From: a virus
Length of the DNA: 30,004 nt
Reading direction: 5' to 3' (one strand)
IMG/VR virus record: IMGVR_UViG_3300044701_000435
Coordinates: 1 to 30,004 of that record
The stretch's first letter is position 1, and every line of letters begins with the position of its first letter. This document shows, in pieces, positions 1-8,096 of this stretch. Under the pieces are notes generated by a model. The model saw nothing but the letters and a program-made list of their open reading frames with translations. It was not told where the DNA came from and did not search any database. The position numbers and the translations under genes are program-made.

Positions 1-236
1 ACAGCGGTGCTTCCAGTAACAACCTTCAGCCGATCAGTCGCCACCGTCAGATCGCCGGTGATGGTGGCGGAGGCGAGCGTGGCGGTGGGACTACAAGCGA
101 GGATGTTATTGATGCTGATTCGCTTGGTATTCCCTGAAGCCGGTGGAGTTGCTGACACATCCACAATCGGGATCATGTCATTTGCCGGATCGGCTGATGT
201 AAGGTTGTCTAGTGCTGTGATCTTTGAGTCTGCCAT
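1..236 (-). CDS. Tail fibre/structural protein, N-terminal part (cut by window edge)
   Basis: An open frame begins with ATG at 236, one base after the stop of the upstream gene (TGATATG junction), and runs off the left edge after 78 codons with no stop. The N-terminus (MADSKITALDNLTSADPAND, then MIPIVDVSATPPASGNTKRI) is a pattern I recognise from phage fibre or appendage proteins. It is followed by a Thr/Ala-rich stretch (TATLASATITGDLTVATDRL) typical of beta-rich fibre shafts. It is the last gene of the head block. I infer that it is the beginning of the protein whose S74-bearing C-terminus lies at the right edge. This would need sequence missing between the ends, because 236 bases leave two unpaired bases and the right edge begins on a codon boundary. 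Confidence 0.75.
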   Translation of the reverse strand, partial: MADSKITALDNLTSADPANDMIPIVDVSATPPASGNTKRISINNILACSPTATLASATITGDLTVATDRLKVVTGSTA

Positions 237-237
237 A

Positions 238-471
238 TCAGTAAACGGTTAGAATGAATTTTCCGAGGTCTTCTTGTAAAAGGAAACTAACTCCATCCTC
301 CAGCACTATGCTGTCGAATGTACCAAATGAAATAACCAGCTTGCTCACGCCGTCCTCTTGCAGGAGGAAGGTTTCGTCCTCTTGGAGAACATCCCTCCGC
401 ATAATCGGAGGCTCAGGCATGACCGCATTCAGCGGTCGTGTCCTGTTGATGGATGTTCCGATTGAGATCAT
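238..471 (-). CDS. Small structural protein with LQED-type repeats
   Basis: A 77-residue protein starting with ATG at 471 and overlapping the upstream stop (TAATG). I do not recognise a named family. The middle and end hold recurring short units: VLQEDETFLLQEDG, then VLEDGVSFLLQEDL, separated by a hydrophobic strand-like stretch (KLVISFGTFDSI). Alternating hydrophobic and acidic residues suggest a small beta-structured particle protein. A similar LLQES...LILQE pattern occurs in the neck protein at 27302-27757. Its place between capsid and fibre genes suggests a head decoration, head completion or fibre-base role. This is inferred from context only. Confidence 0.6.
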   Translation of the reverse strand: MISIGTSINRTRPLNAVMPEPPIMRRDVLQEDETFLLQEDGVSKLVISFGTFDSIVLEDGVSFLLQEDLGKFILTVY

Positions 472-731
472 TAGCTGCGCGCTAGGAAAGCCACAACGCT
501 ACCGGAGGAGATCTGGAATCCAGTAATCTCACCGGGAAGAGGTTGTCCCGCTGGAATGGTTTTCGACGACCAAGTGCCGCTGATATTAGTGCCAGTGATC
601 GACGTGAAAACGGTTGGCTCGATAGGAACCAATGCAGACCAGTTGCCGGTCTGAGCGGCGGTTGATGTGACAAGCTGGAATCCCTGTCGTCCCATGCTGT
701 ACTCGGTTGCAATGTCTGCTTGAACGGCCAT
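471..731 (-). CDS. Small head-associated structural protein
   Basis: An 86-residue protein starting MAVQADIATEYSMGRQGFQL. It is rich in Thr, Ser, Gly and Ile with predicted beta strands (TVFTSITGTNISGTWSSKTI) and has no charged or membrane segment. The start is an ATG preceded by an A-rich, SD-less leader (CCGAAAAACAAA). It lies two genes after the capsid gene and is coupled to the next gene by TAATG. Small proteins of this look are common in the head block of phages and could be decoration or fibre-base proteins, but I cannot name the family with certainty. Confidence 0.65.
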   Translation of the reverse strand: MAVQADIATEYSMGRQGFQLVTSTAAQTGNWSALVPIEPTVFTSITGTNISGTWSSKTIPAGQPLPGEITGFQISSGSVVAFLARS

Positions 732-748
732 TTTGTTTTTCGGTTAGA

Positions 749-782
749 GGGGAGGTCACCGGAACTTTCCAGCAACCTCCCC
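749..782 (-). promoter_or_regulatory. Perfect 8-bp hairpin between small head genes
   Basis: GGGGAGGT at 749-756 pairs perfectly with ACCTCCCC at 775-782 around an 18-nt loop, inside the 61-bp gap between the genes at 793-969 and 471-731. In the transcribed direction the 3' arm is followed by TCTAACCGAAAAACA, not a U tract. It therefore does not look like a standard intrinsic terminator and may instead be an mRNA stability or processing element. The direct repeat CGGTTA (741-746 and 790-795) flanks it. Confidence 0.45.
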
Positions 783-792
783 AATTTTACGG

Positions 793-969
793 TTAACCTT
801 TACGAACTTTCGGTGCTAAGGCCCCCTGAATCCACAGTACGAGCTTGCCTCCCTCAGGAACAGAAGCAGTGTTGAAATTAGTGCGTTGGAGATCCGCGCT
901 AATCTCGGGACCAGATACCAGCTTAGTCTTGCCGGTCTTGTCCACTGCTATGGTGGTTGCGATACGCAT
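793..969 (-). CDS. Small hypothetical head-region protein
   Basis: A 58-residue frame that starts with ATG at 969 (MRIATTIAVDKTGKTKLVSG) 11 bases after the capsid stop and ends with TAA at 793. It has a beta-like N-terminus, a polar middle (SADLQRTNFNTASVPEGGK) and a basic tail (APKVRKG). It sits immediately downstream of the capsid gene, where head decoration or stabilising proteins are often encoded. I recognise no family. Support comes from the intact frame, the tight spacing and the absence of any competing frame. Confidence 0.6.
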   Translation of the reverse strand: MRIATTIAVDKTGKTKLVSGPEISADLQRTNFNTASVPEGGKLVLWIQGALAPKVRKG

Positions 970-980
970 ATCCGTTGGGA

Positions 981-3122
981 TTAAGCGGTGATGAGAACCT
1001 CAGCTTGCGTCTTATCGCCAGCCGCGACACCAAACATGATATCGTAAGAAGCCATGTGCGAGCGGGTAGCGCGGCTGTACCAGACCGACAGCAAGACCGA
1101 CAGACCGTTCTGGCTCTCAACAGTGCGCTGTTCAACAAACTCACCAGCGATCATGCCAACCGGCAGACCGGAAGCGATAGCGATAGCGTCACGACCACAG
1201 ACGAAGCCAGCGGTGTTGGCAATCGCACCAGTCCAGTCGTTCTGCTCAAAGATGCCTTCAAAGCCAAACAGACCGTTATTCAGCGGACCATAGCGAGCAT
1301 CAGGGAAGGTGTTGGCAGCGGCAGAGAACTGCAAGCGAGCCAGATGTCCACCGTCCAACAGAAGCAGCTTCTGGCGATAGTTCTTAGCGAGAGCCAAGAT
1401 CGCGGGAATGTCGCTAGTGTCGAAGTTAGCAGCAGTGCCAATTGTAGTACCCGCACCATAGTTGGCAGCGGTCATCACAGCGGTAATCTTCTTGCTGATA
1501 CCGAGAGCGAAGACATCAGCAGAACCAGCAGCGAGATCAGCGAGCGCAAACCCCTGATTGAGTTCCTGCTGCGTGACAGCAAACAGCTTACTGATCTGGT
1601 TAACAGTGACAGCAGTAGCGGCAAGCTCGGAGTCGTTGCTGGTCTCAAAGTTGGTCGCGTTATCAACAGTCGCAGAAGAACCGGCTTGGACGAACTTTTT
1701 GACCTGAACGGTGGCTTTCGGTCGCAAGTTATCCAGACCAACGTTGCGAGTGAAGTTGCCAACCATCGCCAACTTGGTCCCCATCTCAGTGATAACCGCA
1801 TCAGCGAGATAATCCACCACCAGACCAGCGGCAAAGGTGTTGCCGTTCTGGGGAGCGATCAGGTTGCTCTGACGGAGCAACTCAGAATGATTCTCGATCA
1901 AAAAGCGACGGCGGTCAGCACCAGCCTTCATCTTCTTGTGCTGCTCCAGCAGCGGGTTGCCGAGGTTCTCGATTACGGGTCGCACCGGCTCGGGAGCGGG
2001 AGCGGCGGTGGGAGCCTTCAAGCTGGCTTCCAGAGCGGAGAGCTTCGCCAGAATAGCGGTGAGATCAACGGAAGCGGCAGGAGCAGCCGCAGCCGTCACA
2101 GTAGTGGTATCGGACATATTTGTGTCGGTTGTTTGTGTTGGTTGCGGCAAAGAATCTTTGCCAGTTTCGCTGACAGCTTGATTGCCATCCGCAGAAATCT
2201 TGTCGTCAGGAGATTCATTCTCCTCATTTTCCTCACGCTCCAATTGAGCGTACAAAGCTTGGAACCAGTCTCGACCGGCAGCACCTCCCCAAAGGTTGGC
2301 AGCTACGTCAGCCGGTGTATTTGGTTCAGCTTCTAAGAATCGCGCATTGCGACCCCACCAAGCGTTTGCTTTTTGGACCTTCGCTTCGGTAGGTGCTTCT
2401 CCAGCAACTAGCGATTCAGCCTCAAGAACAGTTGCCTTCTCAAGACCGTCACCAGCAAGACCTTCAGCGTATTGCTCAAGACCTCTGCGGAGGTTGTTCT
2501 TGACCGTCTCAGGAGCGGTCTTAGTAACAGCGCGAGGATGCCATTTAGCAGCCATCGCAAGCTGTTTGATCGGCTTATCCACAAGACCAAAAGCAACAGC
2601 TTCAGGAGTAGTAAACCAAGTCTCTGCTTTCATCGCAGCGCGGATAGACTCAGGAGAGCGTCCGGTCTTTTTAGCGTACACTCCAACCAGCACCTCAGCG
2701 TGTTGGTCCAAAGCGTCAGCCATCTTCCGCATATCTTCGGACGTACCCGAAGCCATACCAGAAGGATCGTGAATCATCATCAGAGCAGCATCAGCCATCT
2801 CGACCTTATCGCCAGCAAGCGCGATAATCGAAGCAATGGAAGCCGCAATGCCGACAACGCGAGTGGTCACCGGAGCGCGACGACCGCGCAACTGGTTGTA
2901 AATCGACAACCCATCCCACACATTGCCACCGGGAGAGTTAATCTCGACAAGCAGCGGACCATTACCCACTTCGTTGAGAACATCCGAGAACTGCTTGCCA
3001 GACAGACCAGAACCGCCAAACCAGTCTTCGCCAATCTGGTCAAAGATCTGAATGGTCGCAGTCTCACCAGCGGAAGCCGCTGGAGCGTAATACAACCAAT
3101 CGCTTTTCTTAGTGAAGCTCAT
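981..3122 (-). CDS. ClpP-like prohead protease / major capsid protein fusion
   Basis: A 713-residue protein starting with ATG at 3122 in a 4-base overlap with the portal stop. Residues 1 to about 190 are a ClpP-type serine protease. They contain the strand LLVEINSPGGNVWDGLSIYN, the nucleophile region GIAASIAS (candidate Ser95), the MMIHDP motif (His118) and ETWFTTPEAVAFGLVD (acidic residue near 167, in place of the ClpP Asp). A long acidic/Gln/Thr linker follows, then a scaffold-like delta domain with a predicted helix (LTAILAKLSALEASL), and from about residue 410 an HK97-like capsid domain (NTFAAGLVVDYLADAVITEM). Prohead protease/capsid fusions are known in other phages. The protease would cleave internal scaffold during head maturation. 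Met336 is a plausible internal start that would give a 378-residue capsid precursor. Confidence 0.9.
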   Translation of the reverse strand: MSFTKKSDWLYYAPAASAGETATIQIFDQIGEDWFGGSGLSGKQFSDVLNEVGNGPLLVEINSPGGNVWDGLSIYNQLRGRRAPVTTRVVGIAASIASIIALAGDKVEMADAALMMIHDPSGMASGTSEDMRKMADALDQHAEVLVGVYAKKTGRSPESIRAAMKAETWFTTPEAVAFGLVDKPIKQLAMAAKWHPRAVTKTAPETVKNNLRRGLEQYAEGLAGDGLEKATVLEAESLVAGEAPTEAKVQKANAWWGRNARFLEAEPNTPADVAANLWGGAAGRDWFQALYAQLEREENEENESPDDKISADGNQAVSETGKDSLPQPTQTTDTNMSDTTTVTAAAAPAASVDLTAILAKLSALEASLKAPTAAPAPEPVRPVIENLGNPLLEQHKKMKAGADRRRFLIENHSELLRQSNLIAPQNGNTFAAGLVVDYLADAVITEMGTKLAMVGNFTRNVGLDNLRPKATVQVKKFVQAGSSATVDNATNFETSNDSELAATAVTVNQISKLFAVTQQELNQGFALADLAAGSADVFALGISKKITAVMTAANYGAGTTIGTAANFDTSDIPAILALAKNYRQKLLLLDGGHLARLQFSAAANTFPDARYGPLNNGLFGFEGIFEQNDWTGAIANTAGFVCGRDAIAIASGLPVGMIAGEFVEQRTVESQNGLSVLLSVWYSRATRSHMASYDIMFGVAAGDKTQAEVLITA
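2115..2144 (-). promoter_or_regulatory. Candidate internal translation start for the capsid precursor
   Basis: Codon 336 of the fusion is an ATG (2117-2115), in frame, followed by MSDTTTVTAAAAP. It is preceded inside the coding sequence by a C/A-rich stretch that includes AACACAAACAACCGACACAA. That resembles the leaders in front of true gene starts elsewhere in this genome (at 9423, 22983 and 26028). I infer that ribosomes may initiate here to make extra capsid precursor without the protease. No SD sequence is present. Confidence 0.45.
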
Positions 3123-4684
3123 TCTGTTTTCTTAGCTCGCGGCTTGCGTTGTTTCTTTACTACAGCAGTGACAACAGTGTCGTCAACTACTGGTGATGTA
3201 TTACCATTATCAGGAGCAGCAACTGGAGCAGGAGCGTCGTCCTCAGTGTCAATTGCAATAGCAGCAACCGGAACGCTCGGAGCTTTCTCTTTCTGGATTG
3301 TAGAAATCTCAGAAACATCCAAGCCGTACTTTCCAGCCAACTGACGAACAAACAAAGCTTGTTGTGCTTTAGCTTCTAGCGAAGAACGCCAGTCAAGACC
3401 TCTCGCACCATAGACCTCATCGTAAGTCACAATACCAGCTTCCAACTCAGCCAACTGAGCCGCAGAGTTACGGCCAACATCGACATTTGGAGAGCGCGGA
3501 GCGGTAATTGAAACTTCGTACCAATCCGCTGGAGCGTCATTGAGAGCCGGATCTGTCTTGATCGCGTACTCCATAACGTACTCGTAAATACGTCGAGCCG
3601 CCGAAGCCATCACTTGATGCCGAGACTTGAACCAGACCGCAGACATATCTAGCGCACCGCGATAGACAGTTCCCTGCATCGACTCTGGATAGACAAGAAC
3701 GTAAGGAATACCAACGCCAGCACAGACCTTTTCGGTCAGTTGCCGCCAGTATTCGCGCATATTTACACCGGGACGCTCCGTTGCGAACTGCTCAAATGAA
3801 TCACCGTTCTTCAGTACTTTAACAGCAGATCCAAATACCTGCTCGTAGTAATTCTCAGCGGTGTTCTGAGTGGTTCCAGCCGTACCAGCGCGGAGGTTGC
3901 TGGCTTGGACCTCACCGGAAACGGTCTTAACGATCTGAGCGACCGAAGCTCCTAACTTACAAGCTTCCATCTCCAACTTTTGAAGGTCGTCAAGATCGTG
4001 AAGATCGTTGATAACACTAGAGACAAACGGAAGACCGCGAAGCTGTGCGGGACGATTTGGTTCGTAGATATGCACTACGGAGTCCGCGCTGATGCTGCGG
4101 ACATCAACCAGATTCCCCTGACTCTTCTCGTTACCGATAAAGTAAGCGACAGCGCGACCAGTGCGAGGGTCAAAGCGAACACCGTCAAATACGGTTTCGT
4201 CTGACTCCATTCCTTTGGGAGTCGCAATTGATTGAGCTTCTATAAGCTGCAATCGCGGCTTGCCGCTTTCACCTTTGGTTAGCAGCAAGAAACTCTCGCC
4301 ATCGTAGAACCAACCGCGAGCGGCTTGCCCCATCAGAGTGCCAAATGATTGGCGAGAACCGATGTCGGGATAGCGGCTCCAAATATCAAACCACTTCTTA
4401 GCCGCAAGATTCCAAGCCGGATCGCTTGAAGCCGGTTGAACAGAAAAGCTTGAACCAACTGTGTAAGACTCAAACAAGTCTCCCAATCTGTTCATTATCG
4501 CGTTGTTCTGTTCAAAAAACCGCGATTTGCGAACAATGGCTTGACGGGTCGAACTGGTTACGTCGAAGCGAGCCGAAGTGTAAGACGTATCGAGATACGA
4601 ACGACGCAGAGACTGACCGGCTCCTTCGTATTTGTTAACGGGAGCGGGAAACAGCTTGTTGGCTATGGTTTGCAGGATTCCCAT
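3119..4684 (-). CDS. Portal protein (lambda gpB-like family)
   Basis: A 521-residue protein between the large-terminase region and the protease/capsid gene, the usual place for a portal. The N-terminal half carries features typical of the lambda portal family: YLDTSYTSARFDVTSSTRQA, QNNAIMNRLGDLFESYTVGS, and later RGLPFVSSVINDLHDLDDLQ followed by a Cys/Ala-rich helix (EMEACKLGASVAQIVKTVSG). The C-terminus is Pro/Val-rich and ends in a basic KKQRKPRAKKTE tail. The portal forms the dodecameric DNA channel at the head vertex and docks the terminase. The start overlaps the upstream stop (TAATG), and the stop overlaps the capsid-fusion start (ATGA). Confidence 0.9.
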   Translation of the reverse strand: MGILQTIANKLFPAPVNKYEGAGQSLRRSYLDTSYTSARFDVTSSTRQAIVRKSRFFEQNNAIMNRLGDLFESYTVGSSFSVQPASSDPAWNLAAKKWFDIWSRYPDIGSRQSFGTLMGQAARGWFYDGESFLLLTKGESGKPRLQLIEAQSIATPKGMESDETVFDGVRFDPRTGRAVAYFIGNEKSQGNLVDVRSISADSVVHIYEPNRPAQLRGLPFVSSVINDLHDLDDLQKLEMEACKLGASVAQIVKTVSGEVQASNLRAGTAGTTQNTAENYYEQVFGSAVKVLKNGDSFEQFATERPGVNMREYWRQLTEKVCAGVGIPYVLVYPESMQGTVYRGALDMSAVWFKSRHQVMASAARRIYEYVMEYAIKTDPALNDAPADWYEVSITAPRSPNVDVGRNSAAQLAELEAGIVTYDEVYGARGLDWRSSLEAKAQQALFVRQLAGKYGLDVSEISTIQKEKAPSVPVAAIAIDTEDDAPAPVAAPDNGNTSPVVDDTVVTAVVKKQRKPRAKKTE

Positions 4685-5085
4685 TAGCTCATGCGGGTTG
4701 TGGCTTCACGTCGAAATTGCGTGAAATCACCGTAATACCGAGTGGTTGCAACAAGAACACTGCCAAGCATCTTGTTGTAAATCTGGAGATCAGACGGACT
4801 AGTGATGCCGTCTCCATTTAGGAGAACCACAGCGTAATCGTAATCACTCAGCAGTGATTCCCACATTTCCAACATCTCACCAGCGGAGGCGGAACCTTTA
4901 CCGGGTTCAGCGAACTCAACCGAAACATCAGAACTGGAAGTGCTGCGGACTAGCTGACCAGACTCCAGAGTGTTAGCTGCAACAGTAAGCTTTGCGGTTA
5001 ACGCTTGCAGCAAAGTCAAAGCACCGAGACTTGCGTATGTAGTACGCAAGTAAGATCGCTTTGTTGCTACGGTGTAAGTCACCAC
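4684..5085 (-). CDS. Head-joining or small packaging-region protein, unknown
   Basis: A 133-residue frame that opens with tandem GTG codons at 5085, 31 bases after the large terminase stop, and overlaps the portal start by TAATG. The N-terminal half has a small-residue helix (ASLGALTLLQALTAKLTVAA). The C-terminal half has DYDYAVVLLNGDGITSPSDL and a basic end (FTQFRREATTRMS). Many phages of the GpA/lambda type encode a short head-to-tail joining protein (lambda gpW) between terminase and portal. The position fits, but the length and sequence do not let me assign it to that family. Confidence 0.6.
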   Translation of the reverse strand: MVTYTVATKRSYLRTTYASLGALTLLQALTAKLTVAANTLESGQLVRSTSSSDVSVEFAEPGKGSASAGEMLEMWESLLSDYDYAVVLLNGDGITSPSDLQIYNKMLGSVLVATTRYYGDFTQFRREATTRMS

Positions 5086-5116
5086 TGAGCGGACTATCCA
5101 CAGAGCAAAGCTTGTG

Positions 5117-6967
5117 TCAAGCGGCAGAACTTTCCGCTGTGCTAGATCTCAAGTCGTTCCAGAGCATCACCATTGCTAACTGCATGATCTCGCAATCATG
5201 CAAATGATCCGGCCAACGAGTATTCCGCTTAAACCACAAGTGTTTGATTCGACCGGAGCGGTTAGCTGTCGGCTTCAAAACATGAGAGTCCAAGTGCTTC
5301 CAGTATGTATCAGAATCAGCCGCAAATGCTCCTTCAGCCTCAAGTGGTGCTGGTAAGCTGCAAACGGTCCACTGGTTAGCTTCCGATCCTTTACGGAGCC
5401 GCTGGAGAACGTCGCGCATATGCTCAGTGTCAAAGACTAGCAACGGCTGGACGACATCCGTTCGCATTGAAGTTGAGGTTGTGATTCCAAATGGATGGAT
5501 TGAGCCGGTCTTGGAAGTAAACCGCGCACCAGTCTCTCGACCTTTCATCGGCAACCAACCGATTAGCATCGGCTTCCGAAGACCTCCCTCCGGTGGGTAG
5601 CGCAAGCCGCAGGGATAGGTTATCGGAGAGTTGCTGAGTTGGGAAAACTCCGCGCAAGCATCGTACACCGCTTGCGTGTTGTAGCCGGAGTCAATCCCAA
5701 CATCCATGTCATGCACTTTGTAATGTAGCTGGATGCGTCGGAGAGCGGCAAAGTCGTCAGCGTGACCAGCCGCAACCAGTCTTGAGTTGCCGCCAGACCA
5801 TTCTCGACAGACCCACCAGAGAAACGGAGCAGCGGCTTGTACGTCTGCGGTCAAGTAGCGTCTAGCTTCCGGCATCTCTGCATCTGAGACGACCTCCACT
5901 CGCTCCTGTTGGGTCTCTTGGTTTTCCCACGGTTCCGCGAGCATACCGTTGATAAATCCCTGCAATCCCATCATCGAGCTTTTGGCTTCCAAGAATGCGA
6001 CCGCGAGATTTCCCCAAGTGCATTTGCGATCCGGTGAGTAGAGAGACGATAGATGGTAAGAGCGGACACTCGGAAGGCTCGCTTTGTTCTCTGGAACCCA
6101 CTTCCCATGACGCAGCGCGGCAACCTTCTGAGAGTCCGTAATCTTCCCCTGACAAAGTTGGCAAACATAATGAGCAGTGGTCCGTATCTGCTGCCAATCT
6201 GGTCGTCCTTCCTCGGTCTTAGCGTTGTCCCAAGTGACTTGTCGCCACTCTAGTTTGATCGGCTCTTTGCAGTGCGGACATGGAATGTAATACCGTCGCT
6301 GGTCTCCGCGAAGGTAACGCTGCCAGATTCGACCTTCGGAGGTCGTCGGAGTGCTGGTGAAGAACGCTTTGGAGCTTGAGAACGCTTTGAGTCGCTGCTC
6401 GGCAAGATCCAGAGCGTCGGCTTCCTTCGCAGTGGCTTCCGCGAACTTGTCCACTTCATCCCCAACCAGAATGCGGACGGGTCGAGACGCTAGATTCGCT
6501 GGTGAGTTGGAACCGACAAAGGTCAACGTGCATCGGTCAAACTGCTGCTCCAGATTGGTGATCTGGTCTTTGTCAGTTGGGAACCGCGCAACCATTGCTG
6601 GCGAGTCTTCCAGCATTGGCAACCAGCGACTCTTGGAGAAACTGCGAGCTAGATTCTCGGAAGGCATCAACCACAGCGCGGGACTTGGCTCAACGTCAAT
6701 GGACCAAGCGAGACCGGCCATCAATGTCGTTGTCTTGCTGGTTTGTGAACCCCAACAGAGCGTCACTTCCGAGACCGCTGGATCTTTCCAACACTCAAGC
6801 GGCTCTCTGCAATATGGTCTGACTGCTGTGGAGAATGGTCCGGGGTGTTCAGTCTGACGCTGACTTAGCGATAGGTTGGCTTCAGCCCACTCAACCACAG
6901 ACTGCCGTGGAGTTGGTCGCCAGAGTTGCCGTCGGAACTCCAAGATCTCGCGCTCAAGATCAGTCAT
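5117..6967 (-). CDS. Terminase large subunit (GpA family)
   Basis: A 616-residue ATP-driven DNA packaging motor and nuclease. Visible motifs: a Walker A variant CWGSQTSKTTT (residues 71-81), a Walker B strand VRILVGDEVDKF (164-175), a coupling STPTTS segment (205-210), a zinc ribbon made of CPHC (230-233) and CQLC (269-272), and nuclease acidic residues in YLTADVQ (Asp375) and GIDSGYNT (Asp426), with a late HDCEI motif near the C-terminus. The zinc ribbon and nuclease arrangement are typical of GpA-type terminases, which often act at cos sites. The ATG overlaps the upstream nuclease stop by one base (TGATG). Confidence 0.93.
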   Translation of the reverse strand: MTDLEREILEFRRQLWRPTPRQSVVEWAEANLSLSQRQTEHPGPFSTAVRPYCREPLECWKDPAVSEVTLCWGSQTSKTTTLMAGLAWSIDVEPSPALWLMPSENLARSFSKSRWLPMLEDSPAMVARFPTDKDQITNLEQQFDRCTLTFVGSNSPANLASRPVRILVGDEVDKFAEATAKEADALDLAEQRLKAFSSSKAFFTSTPTTSEGRIWQRYLRGDQRRYYIPCPHCKEPIKLEWRQVTWDNAKTEEGRPDWQQIRTTAHYVCQLCQGKITDSQKVAALRHGKWVPENKASLPSVRSYHLSSLYSPDRKCTWGNLAVAFLEAKSSMMGLQGFINGMLAEPWENQETQQERVEVVSDAEMPEARRYLTADVQAAAPFLWWVCREWSGGNSRLVAAGHADDFAALRRIQLHYKVHDMDVGIDSGYNTQAVYDACAEFSQLSNSPITYPCGLRYPPEGGLRKPMLIGWLPMKGRETGARFTSKTGSIHPFGITTSTSMRTDVVQPLLVFDTEHMRDVLQRLRKGSEANQWTVCSLPAPLEAEGAFAADSDTYWKHLDSHVLKPTANRSGRIKHLWFKRNTRWPDHLHDCEIMQLAMVMLWNDLRSSTAESSAA

Positions 6968-7467
6968 CAGAAAAGCTCCTCAATAATCTGACCGCTCTTG
7001 ATTTGGTAGCGAGCGGCTCTAGTCATATCAATCAACGCTACTCTCTCGGTGCGCCCGTTAACCGTTTTGTCGGTGGCTTGATGGTTAGTAGCCCATGTTG
7101 CGTTGCGGTTGAAGATTTCAACCATCAGCACCAAGTCGTCGTCGTGAAGGTGCAGGATTCCAAAGAACGGAAGCTTGGTATGCTTGGAAACCTCAAGCGC
7201 GGCTTGAAGCTTTGACCATGAAATCATCCAGCGGTTGCCGTAAGTGGTCTGGAGCTTAGTGAGACCGTAATTCCGAGTTTTGACCTCATAGCTTCCGACA
7301 ATTACTCCTTTGGCTGGATCATGGATGAAACCATCAATGCGGGATGGCTCATCGTTAGAGATTCCCAAGAACTCAAAGCCGGTTTGACGCTCAATGGCTT
7401 TGAGCGCGATCCGGTTCTGTCGGAGTGCTTCAAGACCGGCTGGAGTCTGGCAGTTTAAGATTTCCAC
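6967..7467 (-). CDS. PD-(D/E)XK-type nuclease-like protein between terminase genes
   Basis: A 166-residue protein with a restriction-endonuclease-like core: SRIDGFIHD (candidate Asp45) followed 15 residues later by YEVKTR (Glu61-x-Lys63), then a helix. This is the order and spacing of a PD-(D/E)XK active site. A preceding helix contains acidic residues (AIERQTGFEF). It starts at a GTG at 7467, overlaps the small terminase end by 13 bases, and couples to the large terminase by TGATG. Being locked between the two terminase genes suggests a role in processing DNA for packaging or in clearing branched DNA. This is inference. It could also be a homing-type or host-DNA-degrading enzyme. Confidence 0.7.
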   Translation of the reverse strand: MEILNCQTPAGLEALRQNRIALKAIERQTGFEFLGISNDEPSRIDGFIHDPAKGVIVGSYEVKTRNYGLTKLQTTYGNRWMISWSKLQAALEVSKHTKLPFFGILHLHDDDLVLMVEIFNRNATWATNHQATDKTVNGRTERVALIDMTRAARYQIKSGQIIEELF

Positions 7468-8096
7468 GGGTCAGTTTGATGCAGAGTCTTGAGACATACT
7501 TCTTGGACCCAACGGTCCAACTCGCGCTCAGCGTGTTCTGGGTCGTGCGGTGCAATGCGTCCAGCCAGTTGCTTCGGCATTGATTTGAGAAGACTGGCGA
7601 CCGCCCCATCATGGTCTTGCATCACTTTCTTGACCCAAGAGCCAGAGACTAGAGTGCGCTCCTTTTCGGATAATGAAATGACATCCTCCCGTGCGCTAAT
7701 AAGGTTTTTTGCAGCAGTAGCGTGAACCGTAACCATTCTACCAGCATCGAGAGATCGAGCAGCAAGAGCTTCGGACGCTAGATTGTAAGCGGCTCGTTCA
7801 ATCTGCTTCTGCCGCTCGTAGGCTCCCTGCGGTGAATCTTCAGTTGCCAAAGCTGCATTGATGGCAATCGCTGCTTCCGGTGGTCTGTAGGGTCCGCTGG
7901 ACGCTTCTGGTGCGCTTTGCTGCTGTTGCATTGCAGCCAGCCGTTGAGCGTCACTTGGTCTCCCTCCAATACCTTTGCGTGAACCTCTCCAAGCGTCGGC
8001 TTCTTCTGGTGAGGTCAACGGCATTCCATTAGCCACAAGCTGTGAGACTCGACCTTTGCTCAAACCGCTGTGCTTGCAGTATTCAGTCTGAGTCAT
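7455..8096 (-). CDS. Terminase small subunit (putative)
   Basis: A 213-residue protein starting MTQTEYCKHSGLSKGRVSQL, an N-terminal helix-turn-helix with the recognition helix around residues 13-22. A flexible Gln/Ser/Pro linker (MQQQQSAPEASSGPYRPPEA) follows, then a long helical segment (residues 80-150, including ARSLDAGRMVTVHATAAKNL) suited to oligomerisation. Its position just upstream of the large terminase, with only the nuclease gene between, and the domain order fit a small terminase that recognises the packaging site. Start ATG at 8096 overlaps the upstream stop (ATGA). A different DNA-binding role is possible. Confidence 0.75.
   Translation of the reverse strand: MTQTEYCKHSGLSKGRVSQLVANGMPLTSPEEADAWRGSRKGIGGRPSDAQRLAAMQQQQSAPEASSGPYRPPEAAIAINAALATEDSPQGAYERQKQIERAAYNLASEALAARSLDAGRMVTVHATAAKNLISAREDVISLSEKERTLVSGSWVKKVMQDHDGAVASLLKSMPKQLAGRIAPHDPEHAERELDRWVQEVCLKTLHQTDPWKS

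Noticed and set aside
957-2336. A 459-codon plus-strand open frame opposite the capsid gene
   Set aside because: It is Ser/Arg-rich with no recognisable domain, lies entirely opposite a well-supported capsid coding sequence and is on the strand that has no other genes. It is a shadow frame.
2472-3344. A 290-codon plus-strand frame opposite the protease and portal
   Set aside because: It has low-complexity, Ser/Arg-rich composition, crosses two supported genes and has no start context. Treated as a shadow frame.
6351-6857. A 168-codon plus-strand frame opposite the large terminase
   Set aside because: The terminase motifs on the minus strand are intact, and this frame shows no coherent domain.
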